A stretch of 64,000 nucleotides of DNA from Oscheius sp. JU75. Its lineage: Eukaryota > Nematoda > Chromadorea > Rhabditida > Rhabditidae. Location of the stretch: the NCBI GenBank assembly GCA_037178855.1, contig JASJZC010000001.1, forward strand, positions 2,790,001 through 2,854,000. Direction: 5' to 3'. The first letter of the stretch is position 1, and the number at the start of each line of letters is the position of its first letter. The notes under the pieces were generated by a model, which was not told where the DNA came from, ran no database searches, and saw nothing but the letters and a program-made list of their open reading frames with translations. Made by a program: the position numbers and the translations under genes. Below, piece by piece: positions 11,268 to 21,769 of the stretch.

Positions 11268-12738
11268 GCTAGAACCTCTACTTTCATTGTTTCTCATATT
11301 CCCCCTCCCTAATCGAATCCCTTGTTAATTTGCTTTCTCCCCTTTGAGACTCCCTTCCCTGTCACCCTGTGATACTCCCAGTAGATCTATCCCTGGCAGA
11401 AGCGAAAAGACTCATATTCTCCAGCTATCTTAAGATCCCCCACTGAATTAAAGCCTGTCCAGCGCCCAAAGTAAGAGACTTAATCCGGACACACAGAGAC
11501 GCAAGCCCTTTTTATTTTAGATAAAAGTAATAAAGAGAGAAGTATACAAACACCAGTCTTTGAGATCTAAAGTAGAGGGCTATCATATAACATGCCCCTC
11601 TTTATAACGTACTTTTACTTTGCCCAATGGGAGGGGCTAGGTTATAAACAGATTATACTGTAAATGCAAAATGTTCGGAGGCCCCGAAGGGAGCGAACAA
11701 CGATTATCTTTTTGAAACTGAACTTTAGTAACAAGTAATGTTTGCCTTTTTGCAGACAAATTTTCCTTCTTTTATTCATTTTCTTATCACAATGGTCGAG
11801 GTCTCCGAAGTACGATTTTGTCCTCTCCACTCTTTCAAGGAGCTCACAATGAGTTTTCTATAGGGTGAATAGGAGAAGATAAAGGTCAGCTTGGCAGTAT
11901 GGACACAAATACCAATAATAAGAAGACAAATATGGTATATGTCGACTCTCCAACTAGTCGTAACAACTAGAATTCCTATAGGAGCTATCTCTACAAATAG
12001 GACCATTCCTAACACTACTGTCTCAAACAAGCATTGTTGCCCAAGTAGAAAAAAACCAACCAATATCATCAGAGCCTTAATGACCTCAATATGCTGCTTC
12101 TTCGAAACAACTGACACTGTCACCGCGTGTTTCTTCAAAATTGAAAAGATGGTGTAGTTAGTGAACATGGTAAGAAACACTCCATACAGTATAGCCGTAG
12201 GGTAATATATCATTCCAAGGTACCCACCGGGATTCCGGTCGCCTAACACAACATAAAACACATCTTTTTTGAAAATATCCGGATAAACGACATGATGCTC
12301 CATGAACAGGTCATACTTTGTCACTTTCTTTTGTCGCTCAGCCAAATATGCAGCTGGGAAAATGACCAGAGGCAAAAGTACATAGTTGATAGAATAGAAC
12401 AGAATTCGTGCCGGTTTGTTGTTTAAAAAATGGTCTTGGGGAAGTAAAACATCCATTCTGTAGTAGAAGACAGCGCCCACGGATGATAAACACACTGAAA
12501 TTTCTCCTTGATTTTGCAGACAACTCAAGCTTTTCTTTGTTTTTAACCTAGTTTTTGTCTATAAAATTTCGTAATAATCCCGAGGACATCTTTGAAACAA
12601 CAAACCAGAATCAGTAATCAGGAGAGCAAAATTCATGCTTGCAATTAGTGAAATGTTGACCGTTGATACGACAGATACAGGCCGCGTCCAAATTCGGACT
12701 AATAGTCTTCGTCTGTTTCGCCCCTCATAAGAAACGAG
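11268..12738. repeat. Segmental duplication, copy A (chemoreceptor block)
   Basis: Closely similar to 34622-35966 in the same orientation over about 1.3 kb, apart from an extra stretch near 11470-11620. The match ends at CATAAGAAACGAGACTTA, and the next base begins SL1 spacer sequence, so the junction lies exactly against an SL1 unit. Confidence 0.85.
11776..12528 (-). pseudogene. Serpentine chemoreceptor, 5'-truncated duplicate
   Basis: A 250-codon open frame encoding roughly the last four or five membrane helices of a nematode seven-pass chemoreceptor (Str/Srh superfamily). It contains FYSINYVLLPLV, a TM5-like FLTMFTNYTIFSIL, a TM6-like LMILVGFFLLGQQ, and the C-terminal SPYRKLIV motif. It is about 90% identical to the copy at 34976-35728. 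The N-terminal exons that lie upstream of the other copy (36327-36699) are absent here because the duplication stops at 12738. The reading frame is intact, but the receptor would lack its first helices, so it is probably non-functional. Confidence 0.75.
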
Positions 12739-13047
12739 ACTTAGAGGTTGAGAGTATCTGAGTCAGACGCAGTGGAACAGGTGGCTGACTGACAGGACTA
12801 TTTAGGCATTTTTCTAGCATGAAGAGAATTTTGTTAGACTAAAACTATGTTTTTATTGGATCACAGCAGTCCAAAGAGACTTCGAAATACCATCTGCTTC
12901 AACTTCAATAGATGAATATACTACTTTGTGTCAAGATGCCTTTCACAGGGTTTCACTCCGTCCGTCTATGACGCAGATCTTCACTACCTCTGCCGCATCA
13001 TCTCCCATTCCAGAGAGCCTGATATCCTAGCAGTGAACAGCATCGTC
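12739..13047 (+). promoter_or_regulatory. SL1 spacer, cut by the chemoreceptor duplication
   Basis: Matches the right half of the spacer between copies 2 and 3 and carries the upstream element for copy 4 (CATCTCCC then CTGATATCCTAGCA). The divergent partner expected to its left is missing, replaced by the duplicated block. Confidence 0.6.
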
Positions 13048-13149
13048 GGTTTAATTACCCAAGTTTGAGGTATTCAAATGCTTCCGACCCTGCGAATGTA
13101 GAGGTTGAAAGAAATTTTGGAACAGCCTTCCCTCTACTAGGAAGGCAAC
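13048..13149 (+). ncRNA. sls-1: SL1 spliced-leader RNA, copy 4
   Basis: Exact leader, GTATTC donor, Sm site GAAATTTTGGAACA and a 3' stem. Together with its 3' flank it forms a long inverted repeat with copy 5: the 47 nt at 13144-13190 are perfectly complementary to 14022-14068. Confidence 0.92.
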
Positions 13150-13190
13150 AAAATTAAAACATTAATGTTTTCTTTAGCGTTTGTAATGAT

Positions 13191-14021
13191 TTTCCTCTAA
13201 AGTCCACTTTGGCGTCTGCAGCTGCTCCGGATAGCAAACCTGAACTTTTGCGCTGACTCCCGTTCCTATCCAAGTACTTTATTCCCGTTTTATTGCATCG
13301 TCTCTCTGATTCCCTTGTTTTCGTCTCGAGAATTGGATCTGGGCGAGTCTCGAGCAACACACCCTCAGATCAGAGGGCAAATTCGGGCTTCTGAAAATCA
13401 GGTAGTTGAGACTGAGAGTGGAAAAATTGGTGTGAGGAGTCCTAAATTCCGTCCTAAGTCTAGTCATATGTCAAATGCTTCAAACGTGTTCATTGGAAGA
13501 GATGATCGATGTAGCTGTTCTCGCGGAGCGTGGATCGGACAACTGACTTTTAAGGCTAAAGTTCTGGATCACCAAGTGAAAGATGCAACTATCGAGATGT
13601 GGCTGAAGCTAACAAAGTCTAAGAAGAAGAGTACCTATATTGTTACAGCTGCATAACTTGAGGTTAGTTCATTTTGCTGTTGTTTTCACTGACATTTTGT
13701 AACAGTTTGTAACTTGAAGCAGAAACTTAACACATGGTTTCTTCCAGCTCAACATATACTTTGTTTTCAGATTCTGGTTGATTGTCAAGTGGTCGTCGGT
13801 AAAACGGACATGAAAGCCTGTGAATGCCTCAAGAATTTAGTTTTCGCCCCTTAGTATTGGCTTAGCATTTACAACAGGCGACTTCGCCGCTTCTCCAAGT
13901 TCCCAAGTTTCCCTCCAAAGCTGACTTGTCAACTTAGTTCTTGACATGCCATGACTTGCCAGCTTTTTTCTCGTGGTGACGCACGGACGGACGGACACCA
14001 TTACACTTTAGTAGTAGAGAG
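13191..14021. other. Unique segment between inverted SL1 copies 4 and 5
   Basis: An 831-bp single-copy stretch bounded by the perfect 47-bp inverted repeat. It contains a 113-codon plus-strand frame (13315-13656) with a Cys/Arg patch, RDDRCSCSRGAW, but no recognisable family. A GACG-type short tandem lies at about 13981-13995. Confidence 0.5.
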
Positions 14022-14062
14022 ATCATTACAAACGCTAAAGAAAACATTAATGTTTTAATTTT

Positions 14063-14166
14063 GTTGCCTTCGCAGTAGAGGGAAGGCCGTTCCAAAATTT
14101 GTTTCAACCTCTGTTTAAGAACAGGGTCGGAAGCATTTGAATACCTCAAACTTGGGTAATTAAACC
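14063..14166 (-). ncRNA. sls-1: SL1 spliced-leader RNA, copy 5
   Basis: Exact leader and donor. The Sm region reads CAAATTTTGGAACGG. The 3' stem has one mismatch (CTTCGC against GGGAAG). It is convergent with copy 4. Confidence 0.9.
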
Positions 14167-14351
14167 GACCATTCTGTTCGGTGGTGGGACATCAAGCGGT
14201 CTGGATGGGGAGATGGAACAGTAGAAGCTGGGAGTATCTGGGTCAGACGCAGTTGAACAGGTGGCTGACTGAAAAGACTATTTAGGCACAAGTTTCCAAG
14301 TCCAAATCCACCGAATTCGAGTGTAATCTGTAATTAAAACCGTATTGTATT

Positions 14352-14453
14352 GTTGCCTTCCCATTGAAGGGAAGGCCGTTCCAAAATTTCTTTCAACCTC
14401 TACATTTGCAGGGTCGGAAGCATTTGAATACCTCAAACTTGGGTAATTAAACC
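14352..14453 (-). ncRNA. sls-1: SL1 spliced-leader RNA, copy 6
   Basis: Exact leader, consensus Sm site and perfect seven-bp 3' stem. Divergent pair with copy 7. Confidence 0.94.
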
Positions 14454-14804
14454 GACGATTCTGTTCATTGCTTGGATATCAGGTGGTCTAGATGGGGAGA
14501 TGGTACGGCAAAGGCAGGGAGAATCTGGCTTAGAGAAACCACTGGCTAACTGACAAGACAGTTCAGGCGTCATTTCTGGCACGAAGAGGATTTTGTTAGA
14601 TGAAAACACTTTCTCATATGATTCAAGGCTGTCCAAAGAAGCTATGGAATGACGTCCGACTTAGGTTAGATTAATGATTCGACCATTCTCAGTCCAAGAT
14701 GCTGTGTAGGGTCTTTCTGCGTCTCTAACACAGATTCTCCCTGCCTTTGCCGTACCATCTCCCTATACAGACCTCCTGATATCCCAGCAGTGGGCAGAAT
14801 CGTC
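14454..14804. promoter_or_regulatory. Shared spacer of divergent SL1 pair (copies 6 and 7)
   Basis: 351 bp with the two-part upstream element at both ends: CATCTCCC and CTGATATCCCAGCA before copy 7, and the inverse before copy 6. Confidence 0.65.
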
Positions 14805-14908
14805 GGTTTAATTACCCAAGTTTGAGGTATTCAAATGCTTCCGACCCTGCGCTCGTGTAGAGGTTGAAAGAAATTTTGGAACGGCCTTCCCTTCAATGGG
14901 AAGGCAAC
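14805..14908 (+). ncRNA. sls-1: SL1 spliced-leader RNA, copy 7
   Basis: Exact leader, donor, Sm site and 3' stem. The central loop carries the GCTCGTG variant where copies 2, 3 and 6 have a shorter segment. Confidence 0.94.
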
Positions 14909-14989
14909 AAGACAATACGGTTTTAATTACAGATTTATTTTGAAAGAAAGACGCTTTACAAAGACTGTGTAACCTAATGTTTCAATTGT

Positions 14990-15093
14990 GCTGCCTTCCC
15001 CGTAAAAGAAAGGCTGTTGCAAAATTTCTTTCAACCTCTACATGAGCGCAGGGTCGAAAGCATTTGAATACCTCAAACTTGGGTAATTAAACC
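14990..15093 (-). ncRNA. sls-1: SL1 spliced-leader RNA, copy 8 (variant core)
   Basis: The leader is exact, but the Sm region reads AAATTTTGCAACAGCC and the 3' stem is imperfect (CCTTCCCC against AAAGG). Functional status is uncertain. A pogo-like terminal repeat begins about 85 bp upstream. Confidence 0.82.
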
Positions 15094-15177
15094 GACGATT
15101 CTGCCCACTGCTGGGATATCAGGTGGTATAGATGGGGAGAGGCAACGGTGGAGTCCGGGAGTATCTTTTTACGTGTA

Positions 15178-15420
15178 CAGTCAACTCTCGATATAGTAGA
15201 TACCCGACATAGTAGACAAATTTAGTGCAAAAATCTGATCCGTGGTGTGGTATCATGGATCGAATATCAAAACTGCCCAATTTTGAAGTATTTTGTTTCT
15301 CTAGCCTTCATTAGACTCTTTCTACATTTTTCTACTCTCTTGCCTTACATGATTCGCTGCTTTTTCAGTTTTGCTTGAGTGTATCGAGAATAGTAAATAA
15401 TCGAGTTTAAAAATTTACCA
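15178..15420. mobile_element. pogo/Tigger-like transposon remnant
   Basis: After a TA dinucleotide the sequence runs CAGTCAACTCTCGATATAG, the terminal inverted repeat style of pogo/Tigger DNA transposons, with further CGACATAGTAGAC. A weaker related segment (GTATCGAGAATAGTAAATAA) occurs near 15380. No transposase frame is present, so this is a short non-autonomous copy or fragment. Confidence 0.55.
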
Positions 15421-16317
15421 GCACAGGACAACTGCAAAAATGTAGACAGAGTCTAATGAAGACTCGAGACACACAACTTCAAAAAGGAGCGATTTTGTTT
15501 TTTGGCCCATGATCACGGATAGATGCGCCGACTCGATTTCTTTTTTTTTTGAAATTTGACTTTCAATCCAAAAACATATGATAGAGAGCTCTGGAAAAAT
15601 GCTCCTCTTGGCGATATACAAATTGAAAGTGTTCATTCGACTGACTGAGGTATAGACAGTGTTTCCGGAGCGGATCATTTCGTTCACATATACAAAAAGT
15701 TGTTACAAAATATTAGTACCAATATCTAAAGCCTAGAAATCATGCAACTAACTTCTTGTCAAGCAGTTAGACTTCCGGGGTGAACGTCGCAACTTTTGTG
15801 TCACCTAGGAGCAGATGAAGGGCGGGCGGAAAATGAAGAATTTACTTACAGGAGATGTCCACAATGTCAAGACAGACCGGATAACAAATAACTGATCTTG
15901 AGCATGTTTCTCTGTAAGAGAAAAAGAAAAAAAGAATCATAATGTGAGAAAAGAAATTCTGGCGGGAATAAAAAACGAGCACCGGAATAACTTTCACCAT
16001 TCCCGCACACAACTGATAGAGATAGCCTAATCAGCACAGCCCCAACTGTTAGACACTCTAGCTGTACCTCTTCACAACTAACAGAGTCATACTATAAGTA
16101 CAAAAGAAAGAACTGTTTATTAGACCTGTAGTTTCAATTGAGAGAAAAAGTGATGAGGTTGCGATGATCATGAGCGAAGAAATGTGTCCAGTCTGGACCT
16201 GTACAAGCTCTAACTATTAGAGAGTCATTTGCCTTACCCTGACGTAATCTGTCCCTGCCTGATATCGTCCTCGACTATGTAGTTGGTCTAAATGCCTTCA
16301 TTCAAACAGGTGAAGCT
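15421..16317. other. Intergenic stretch, no supported gene
   Basis: Contains a 90-codon minus-strand frame at 15415-15687 without recognisable features. It lies 3' of the PAN-domain gene. Confidence 0.35.
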
Positions 16318-19300
16318 TTATAATACCCTATGTGTGACGTCTTGGATCCCGTAACATTCTTCGACTCCAAAGTATTCCACATCTCGATTGAGTTCTTCCA
16401 CGAAGGAATCAGGAGAGGAGGACAGAGATCCATCGTTCAGAATACAATTGGTTTTCTCCTTCGGGTAAAACATGACACTCATGCAGGTATAGTCTTTCGT
16501 ATTGAGACATGCCTTCAAGCAGGCAGCCTTGTTTAAGACCTTTTTGGCCTCTCTCATTGAGCTCAAAAGGACAGCCTGCTGGACGTGTTCTATCGTAGCA
16601 CCATAACATTTTGTTGCCGTGCTCTCTGAACAGAGTTTGAGGCTCGAAACTTGAAAGGACGGCTACCAGGAACACACATCTTGGAGTAAAGAGTGGTGGG
16701 CTCATGTACTTCTATACTGTTGGCTATGCTATTGTAGACGACACATTCTTGGGTCTCGTGAGAGTAACCGGCGGCCAGACAACTTCTTGGACCCTGAAAC
16801 TGTGAACAGCCACTGTCACTGTTACTCACGTTCAAACACGTTGACACACAGTCGTCCTCATTCGTGACAATCTTATCCTTCCACTCCGTATCCACCGCTC
16901 TAATACCTTCTTGCCTAGTCAGAATGTGGTCTTCTCCCTCAGGACAGCCATCTAAACCAATCTTATACGTGTTTTTTTAGCCCAGAACTCACAAGAAATT
17001 TCCTCCTCCTTTTTTTTCTTCTTCTGAACTGTAGGAGCAGCATGCATTTTGGCTCTCGTGGTTGTGTTCAGACATTTCTCTGGATCCTCAACGATTGGCT
17101 GGAAGAGGGTGGAAGAGGTAGACTCTTGGAAGGAGGCTTCTCCAGCTCGTTCTGAGAAGATCTCACACATTGAGAGTGACTCCTCGTAGACCACTGTTTT
17201 GCATCTCTGGGATCTAGAAAACAGTTGGTTTCTTGTACCTTCCGCCCGTTTATCTGTCTCTCTGCCTCTCTGCCACTCTGTACTCGACTTACTTCGTACA
17301 CATCTTGAGACAATCCTTTATCGACTTGCTGATCTTCCTGTCAATCGGAACAGCTCCAGATAGTCTCGTGTTTTCAATCGCCTCGAAACATTTGGACACA
17401 TTTGTCAGCTTGAACCTCTTCTGGACATTCTTCAGCGGACCATGGATTATGGCCCCCGGAGCTGAGATGTAGTCATGATGCCAGAGAAGAGGATTTGTCA
17501 GTTCTACTTCGACCTAACTTTTGAATTTTACCGCAACTGACAAAACTTACCAATTTCCCCTGCCTGTCGATGGTCCTGAGCTCAATCTTCCGCCCATTCC
17601 TGTCGATTATCTGCGACTTGGAGCGATAGGGCTTCTCGGGAAAACGCTCAATGTGGTCCGAGGTTAGAAGGATGCCATTGTTGAGAGAAACTGTCTATAA
17701 ACGTAGTTTGAACTCGCCCAATATAGATATATTCAATCATTCTCGTTTATCACATATTGTTTTCAGGATACAAAGTCAGGATACCTCAATGCCCCAGAGG
17801 CTCCGGAGTGCGTCGCTTGAATGTTGCATTATTGATTTCTAAAGTGATTCCATTCACTTACTGCTCACCCATACAATCGATCTCATTACATTCTACTTCA
17901 TCACATGTTCCACGAACTGTCTCTTCTCGACGATAGATTGCTCTACACTGTCTTCGGAAAGGTATTACTTTTCCCTCTATGCTCTTTGTACTGTTCAAAC
18001 TGTGATCTTTCTTGAAGGACTGAGATCTGTGATTTGTTGTGAAAAGTGGGCACTAAAATATTTGTTTTTGTGACGGGACCTTCGTCCAAGCCAAAGACAG
18101 TCCTTTAGTCAGAACATGGCTGAGCATTCAATGTTTGCGTGCTAAACGGGTTTGGTTTTTTTCGCTTGTACATTCCACTTGCAGCTACCCTATCGCCTAT
18201 TTTTTCGTCTAAGAAGAACCTGCAAATCTCTGAACAACTTCGCCGAAAAGCACTACCAAATCGGACTTCATTGTCCCTATCTCTTATCCATTGAATCTCA
18301 TTCTATCGGTGGCCAAGAGCAATACAATATAGTTGTAAGTTGTGATCGGGAACTGAACCTACTCCTTTCCAGATTTTCAAGAAAAATGGTGAACAGCACA
18401 GAATTTCGGACCCTCAGAAGGACCTACAGTGTATATCCTTAAAAGAGATCACTCTAGTAAGTTCGGCGCGGCTAGCCCTATTCTTTGATCGTGTTTTTGG
18501 GACCAAGAAGTCATTTTCCATATTTGGCAAGTTGTAGCCCTTGAAAATCTCTACATACTTTTCAGAACATAGCAAAACAAAACAGAACACCGAAATTGAC
18601 TTCATGGGCCTGAAAAATATATTCTGTGAGACTGTAAAGTTGATGCTTTTCAGAATGTTACCAATGAGAATGCAATAGAGGTACATTGGCGTCTCCCAGC
18701 CAGACTCTCCTGCAAGACTCTCATACTCCACAATGATTACAATGATACCGGAATCGGTCTCAGTTATTACTTCCGGTTCCGAGAGCTCTACGTGAACGAA
18801 TGTGGCCCTGAATATCTTGCTACGATCACCAAATTCTGTCGTCATGTTCACGCAGAGACTTGTGTCCTATCAAAGATGGACTACGAGACAATTACGAAGT
18901 TTGAAACCTATGATACTAGGACGCCTTTTTATGATTTGGAGGGACTACTGAAGGTTGGTACAAAACTTATCAATAACAGTTTGCTGCGGAAGTATTGACT
19001 TACTATACTTTTCTGTCCCTATCTGTTGGAAAAAGTCTTTACTGCAGATCTCAGAAAACTGTCATTTCAGCATTTCACCGAGTGCGGAACTGGGACTCTC
19101 CGACGTCTCTACATGTCTCGAGACACTTCACAGCAGTTGAGTTATGCCAATCTGGGAATGTCAAGCCTCTACAGTTACTTCGACCAAATAACTAATGATC
19201 TCTACTGCAAAACAATCTTGGACGATCAGATACTACTCATAGCGGTGACACTTCGCGGCTACAGCTTTGAGTTACTATCCGAGGATGAATTCTTGCCCAC

Positions 19301-20938
19301 CTTGGTGGGAAGGGTACACGAGCACTCAAGAAAGACGAACATTCCTCTTGATGCTTCTGTCATTTTTGAGAAACTGGCTTGTTCTGTGCCAAAACAATAC
19401 TCCGCTGTACTCAAAGCTTATATTGATGTGATAAACGGTCATTGGAATTAATGAACGTGACTGTCTATAGTGTCCCTGTCTCTTTGCGTTGTAAATTTTA
19501 CCCACCTTAGCTGCTCTGGCAATCGGTCTGTCAACTTGCTTCAGTTTGGCAGCATGTGCTCTCATCCTTGTCAATTCTGCCTCGACCGCGAATCTCGGAT
19601 CCTAAAGCCATCCTCTTTTAAATCTTCCCTGTCTCCAAACCTTTCTCATATGTTCCACTTCCATCTCATTGCTCGGCGCCCTGTAATCTTCCCTCATAAC
19701 GCCTCCATCTATCCGGTTATCCTCGTAGAACTGAGTTCCAGAGACGAGAAACCGTCCTTGACTTGACTCTTGAACTTGCCATTCTGATGCTCTATGGAGT
19801 GGGACAAGAGTCTCCTTGCTGGTTGGTCTATACCAGCAGTCTTTCAGAAAGTTTGGAACCTAACAAACCCTTTGAAAACCCGCGCATGGGTATCGCTCTC
19901 GATGTTCCGGTGAACTTCCCTAACCTCATCCTCGATAACTGGTTCGAGTATTTCTGGTAGCGGGGCGAAAGTCCGACTAGCTGGCGGTCTACTGGTCCAC
20001 GGACTGGCTTCCCAATTCGGGGATAGGGTCAGTGGAATAGGGGTTGTGGTCGACGAGAGTTGGGTAGTTTCCTGTGGCTGGAGGGAGGTGAGAAGAGATT
20101 CCGTCACCGCAAATGGCTCTTCTTCGATTGTCTCTTTCGGTCTTCTGGTCTCTTCGATCTCATTCTCCTCGACCCATTCTTCAGAGTCATCGGAGGGAAG
20201 AGCATCAGCAGCTGGGTCTATCTGTGAAACCTTTCATAAGTCTTTTGGAATTAAACTCAACAAAGAGCTGTATAGTGAGCAGAGACGAGAGAGACTAAAG
20301 TCAATCCATCTTGTACCCAGTACACTTGTCTCATTTGTTTACTTTTGCTCCAACCAACCAGAAGAGTCTGCCAGGGGCCTCGAATCATTGTCAGAACATG
20401 AAGACCCCCTTGAACAAGAGTAGATCTATTGATAGTCTTTGGTAATGCGTAATTTCAGAGTCCTCGCAAAAGAAGCGCTTATCAGACCAAACCCCTGTTT
20501 CAATTTGTATCACTAGTCCTGTAACTAGAACTCTAGAATCACAATAGCAGCAGAAATGAAACTGAACCAACCGTATTAGTCTTCTCGTCCGAATCAGCCA
20601 TATTGAACAGACTCTCATTTAGCCGCTTGTACAGAGCATTGAAGTTGTCCCCGGGAGATCGAGAGAAGACTTTCTTGTCTGCGGGGAACGGTGTGGTCGT
20701 GGGTAGGGCAACTGATCGCGATTTCACGGGACTAAAACCGTTTATTTGGATCGAGAATCAGGACTTACCTCTCCGAAAACATTGACAGCTTCTTCAGAAG
20801 AGGGTTGGCGCTGATCAAAGTTGTGACGTTGACTGTTGGAGAGACTCTGAGAGCAGGTGGCTTGCCTTCTCCATCTGGTCGTGGTATTGCCGCCAAAACG
20901 GTGTCCATGAAGAGTAAAAGGAGTATTCGAGGAGACAT
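16318..20938 (-). CDS. Secreted protein with three PAN/Apple domains
   Basis: Twelve exons join in phase: 20938-20769, 20731-20572, 20221-19925, 19859-19641, 19601-19506, 18052-17869, 17690-17551, 17513-17293, 17213-16993, 16951-16830, 16793-16667 and 16625-16318. They give 754 codons plus stop. The start is chosen because it yields a signal peptide, MSPRILLLLFMDTVLAA. A Ser/Thr/Pro- and acid-rich region follows to about residue 310, then a small Cys-rich segment (GTCDEVECNEIDC). Three PAN-type modules come next, with Cys spacing like CLKMCTKSQRCK, CVSTCLNGPRSC and CLKACLNTKDYTC. The last ends GVEEC shortly before the stop. PAN domains bind proteins or glycans outside cells, and in nematodes many belong to cuticle or apical matrix proteins, so an extracellular matrix role is inferred. 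No ZP domain or membrane anchor was seen. Intron 19505-18053 hosts an F-box gene on the other strand. Confidence 0.85.
17905..19451 (+). CDS. F-box-like protein, nested gene
   Basis: Five exons, all phase 0: 17905-17961, 18185-18334, 18373-18456, 18654-18953 and 19071-19451. They give 323 residues. The N terminus, spanning exons 1 and 2, reads LSLLDDRLLYTVFGK then LPYRLFFRLRRTCKSL, a good F-box pattern. F-boxes bind Skp1 in SCF ubiquitin ligases, so a substrate-adaptor role is inferred. The remaining 270 residues have no repeats I can name, as is common in the large nematode F-box families. Exons 2-5 lie inside an intron of the PAN-domain gene, but exon 1 overlaps exon 18052-17869 of that gene on the opposite strand. 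Exon 1 is the least certain part; without it no ATG-led start is obvious. Confidence 0.7.
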
Positions 20939-21769
20939 CTCTCTCGGTCGGTCTAAGATCGGTTTCGGCCAATTATTGAGAAGGGAGAGGAGGGAAATGG
21001 GACGACTAGCGGAGGGGATGACCGGGGGGTGCCAAACTGTTGTGAAGCTATGAGACAGGGGCGAGAGACAGAGAGACCACCAGTACAGATGTTATGACTG
21101 GGAGAAAGTGAGAAAGAGTCTAGTGACCTCAATGAGTTTTGCGATGCGGTAATTGAGTGAAAAAAAAGATTGAAAACATGGGATTCTCTCCCACCCGTAG
21201 GCTCTATTTGCATCTTATCGTCTCTTTTAGGCCTCGAGAAACGATTGGACTATGGGGAGGAGGCTGTAGGACAGTTAGGAGAAAATGATGGTCACGGCCA
21301 AGATTAGACTGGCAGGGTGAAAGTTAGAAGGGAAAGTGGTGTGGGCGCGGACCTCACTCAGCCGGCATTAACCCAGATGAGAGGACCAAGACGAAAGGAG
21401 AGGAAGAGCAGGGGGCCGGAAGAACAAGGATCAGGTCGGAACTGGATGGATTTGGTCAGTGAGGACGTTTTTCTAGTCCATCAAAAAGTGTTCATCAGGA
21501 CGGGTACAGGAAAACAGAGAGACGAGCATAGAGAGACAGAAATAGAAAAGACATGTATTAGAAAATAGAAAACATGTATTAGAAAATATTAAAAAATAAA
21601 ATAGTCAAGTAAAATAGACTAACCTTGAACAACGTCCGCCTTGAACAGGAGAGACTTCTAAGAATTGGGGATACTTCAGTAGTTCGTGACGTTCTTATCT
21701 ACTTGGCAGGATGATCATTATTCCTTTCCTCCAGCGGTTATATTGCTCTATGTTCGTCGAAAGATCGAG
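20939..21769. other. Intergenic, promoter region of the PAN gene
   Basis: Purine-rich plus strand with frames that look like shadows. No RNA or protein gene was recognised. Confidence 0.35.

Noticed and set aside
9090-15093. The roughly 100-bp repeats in both orientations as a foldback transposon or CRISPR-like array
   Set aside because: Each unit has the SL1 leader, a splice donor, an Sm site and a 3' stem, with shared upstream elements. SL1 RNA genes explain the conservation better, and spacing is irregular.
18414-18851. 145-codon minus-strand frame
   Set aside because: It overlaps F-box exons that join in phase on the other strand and has no splice or domain support.
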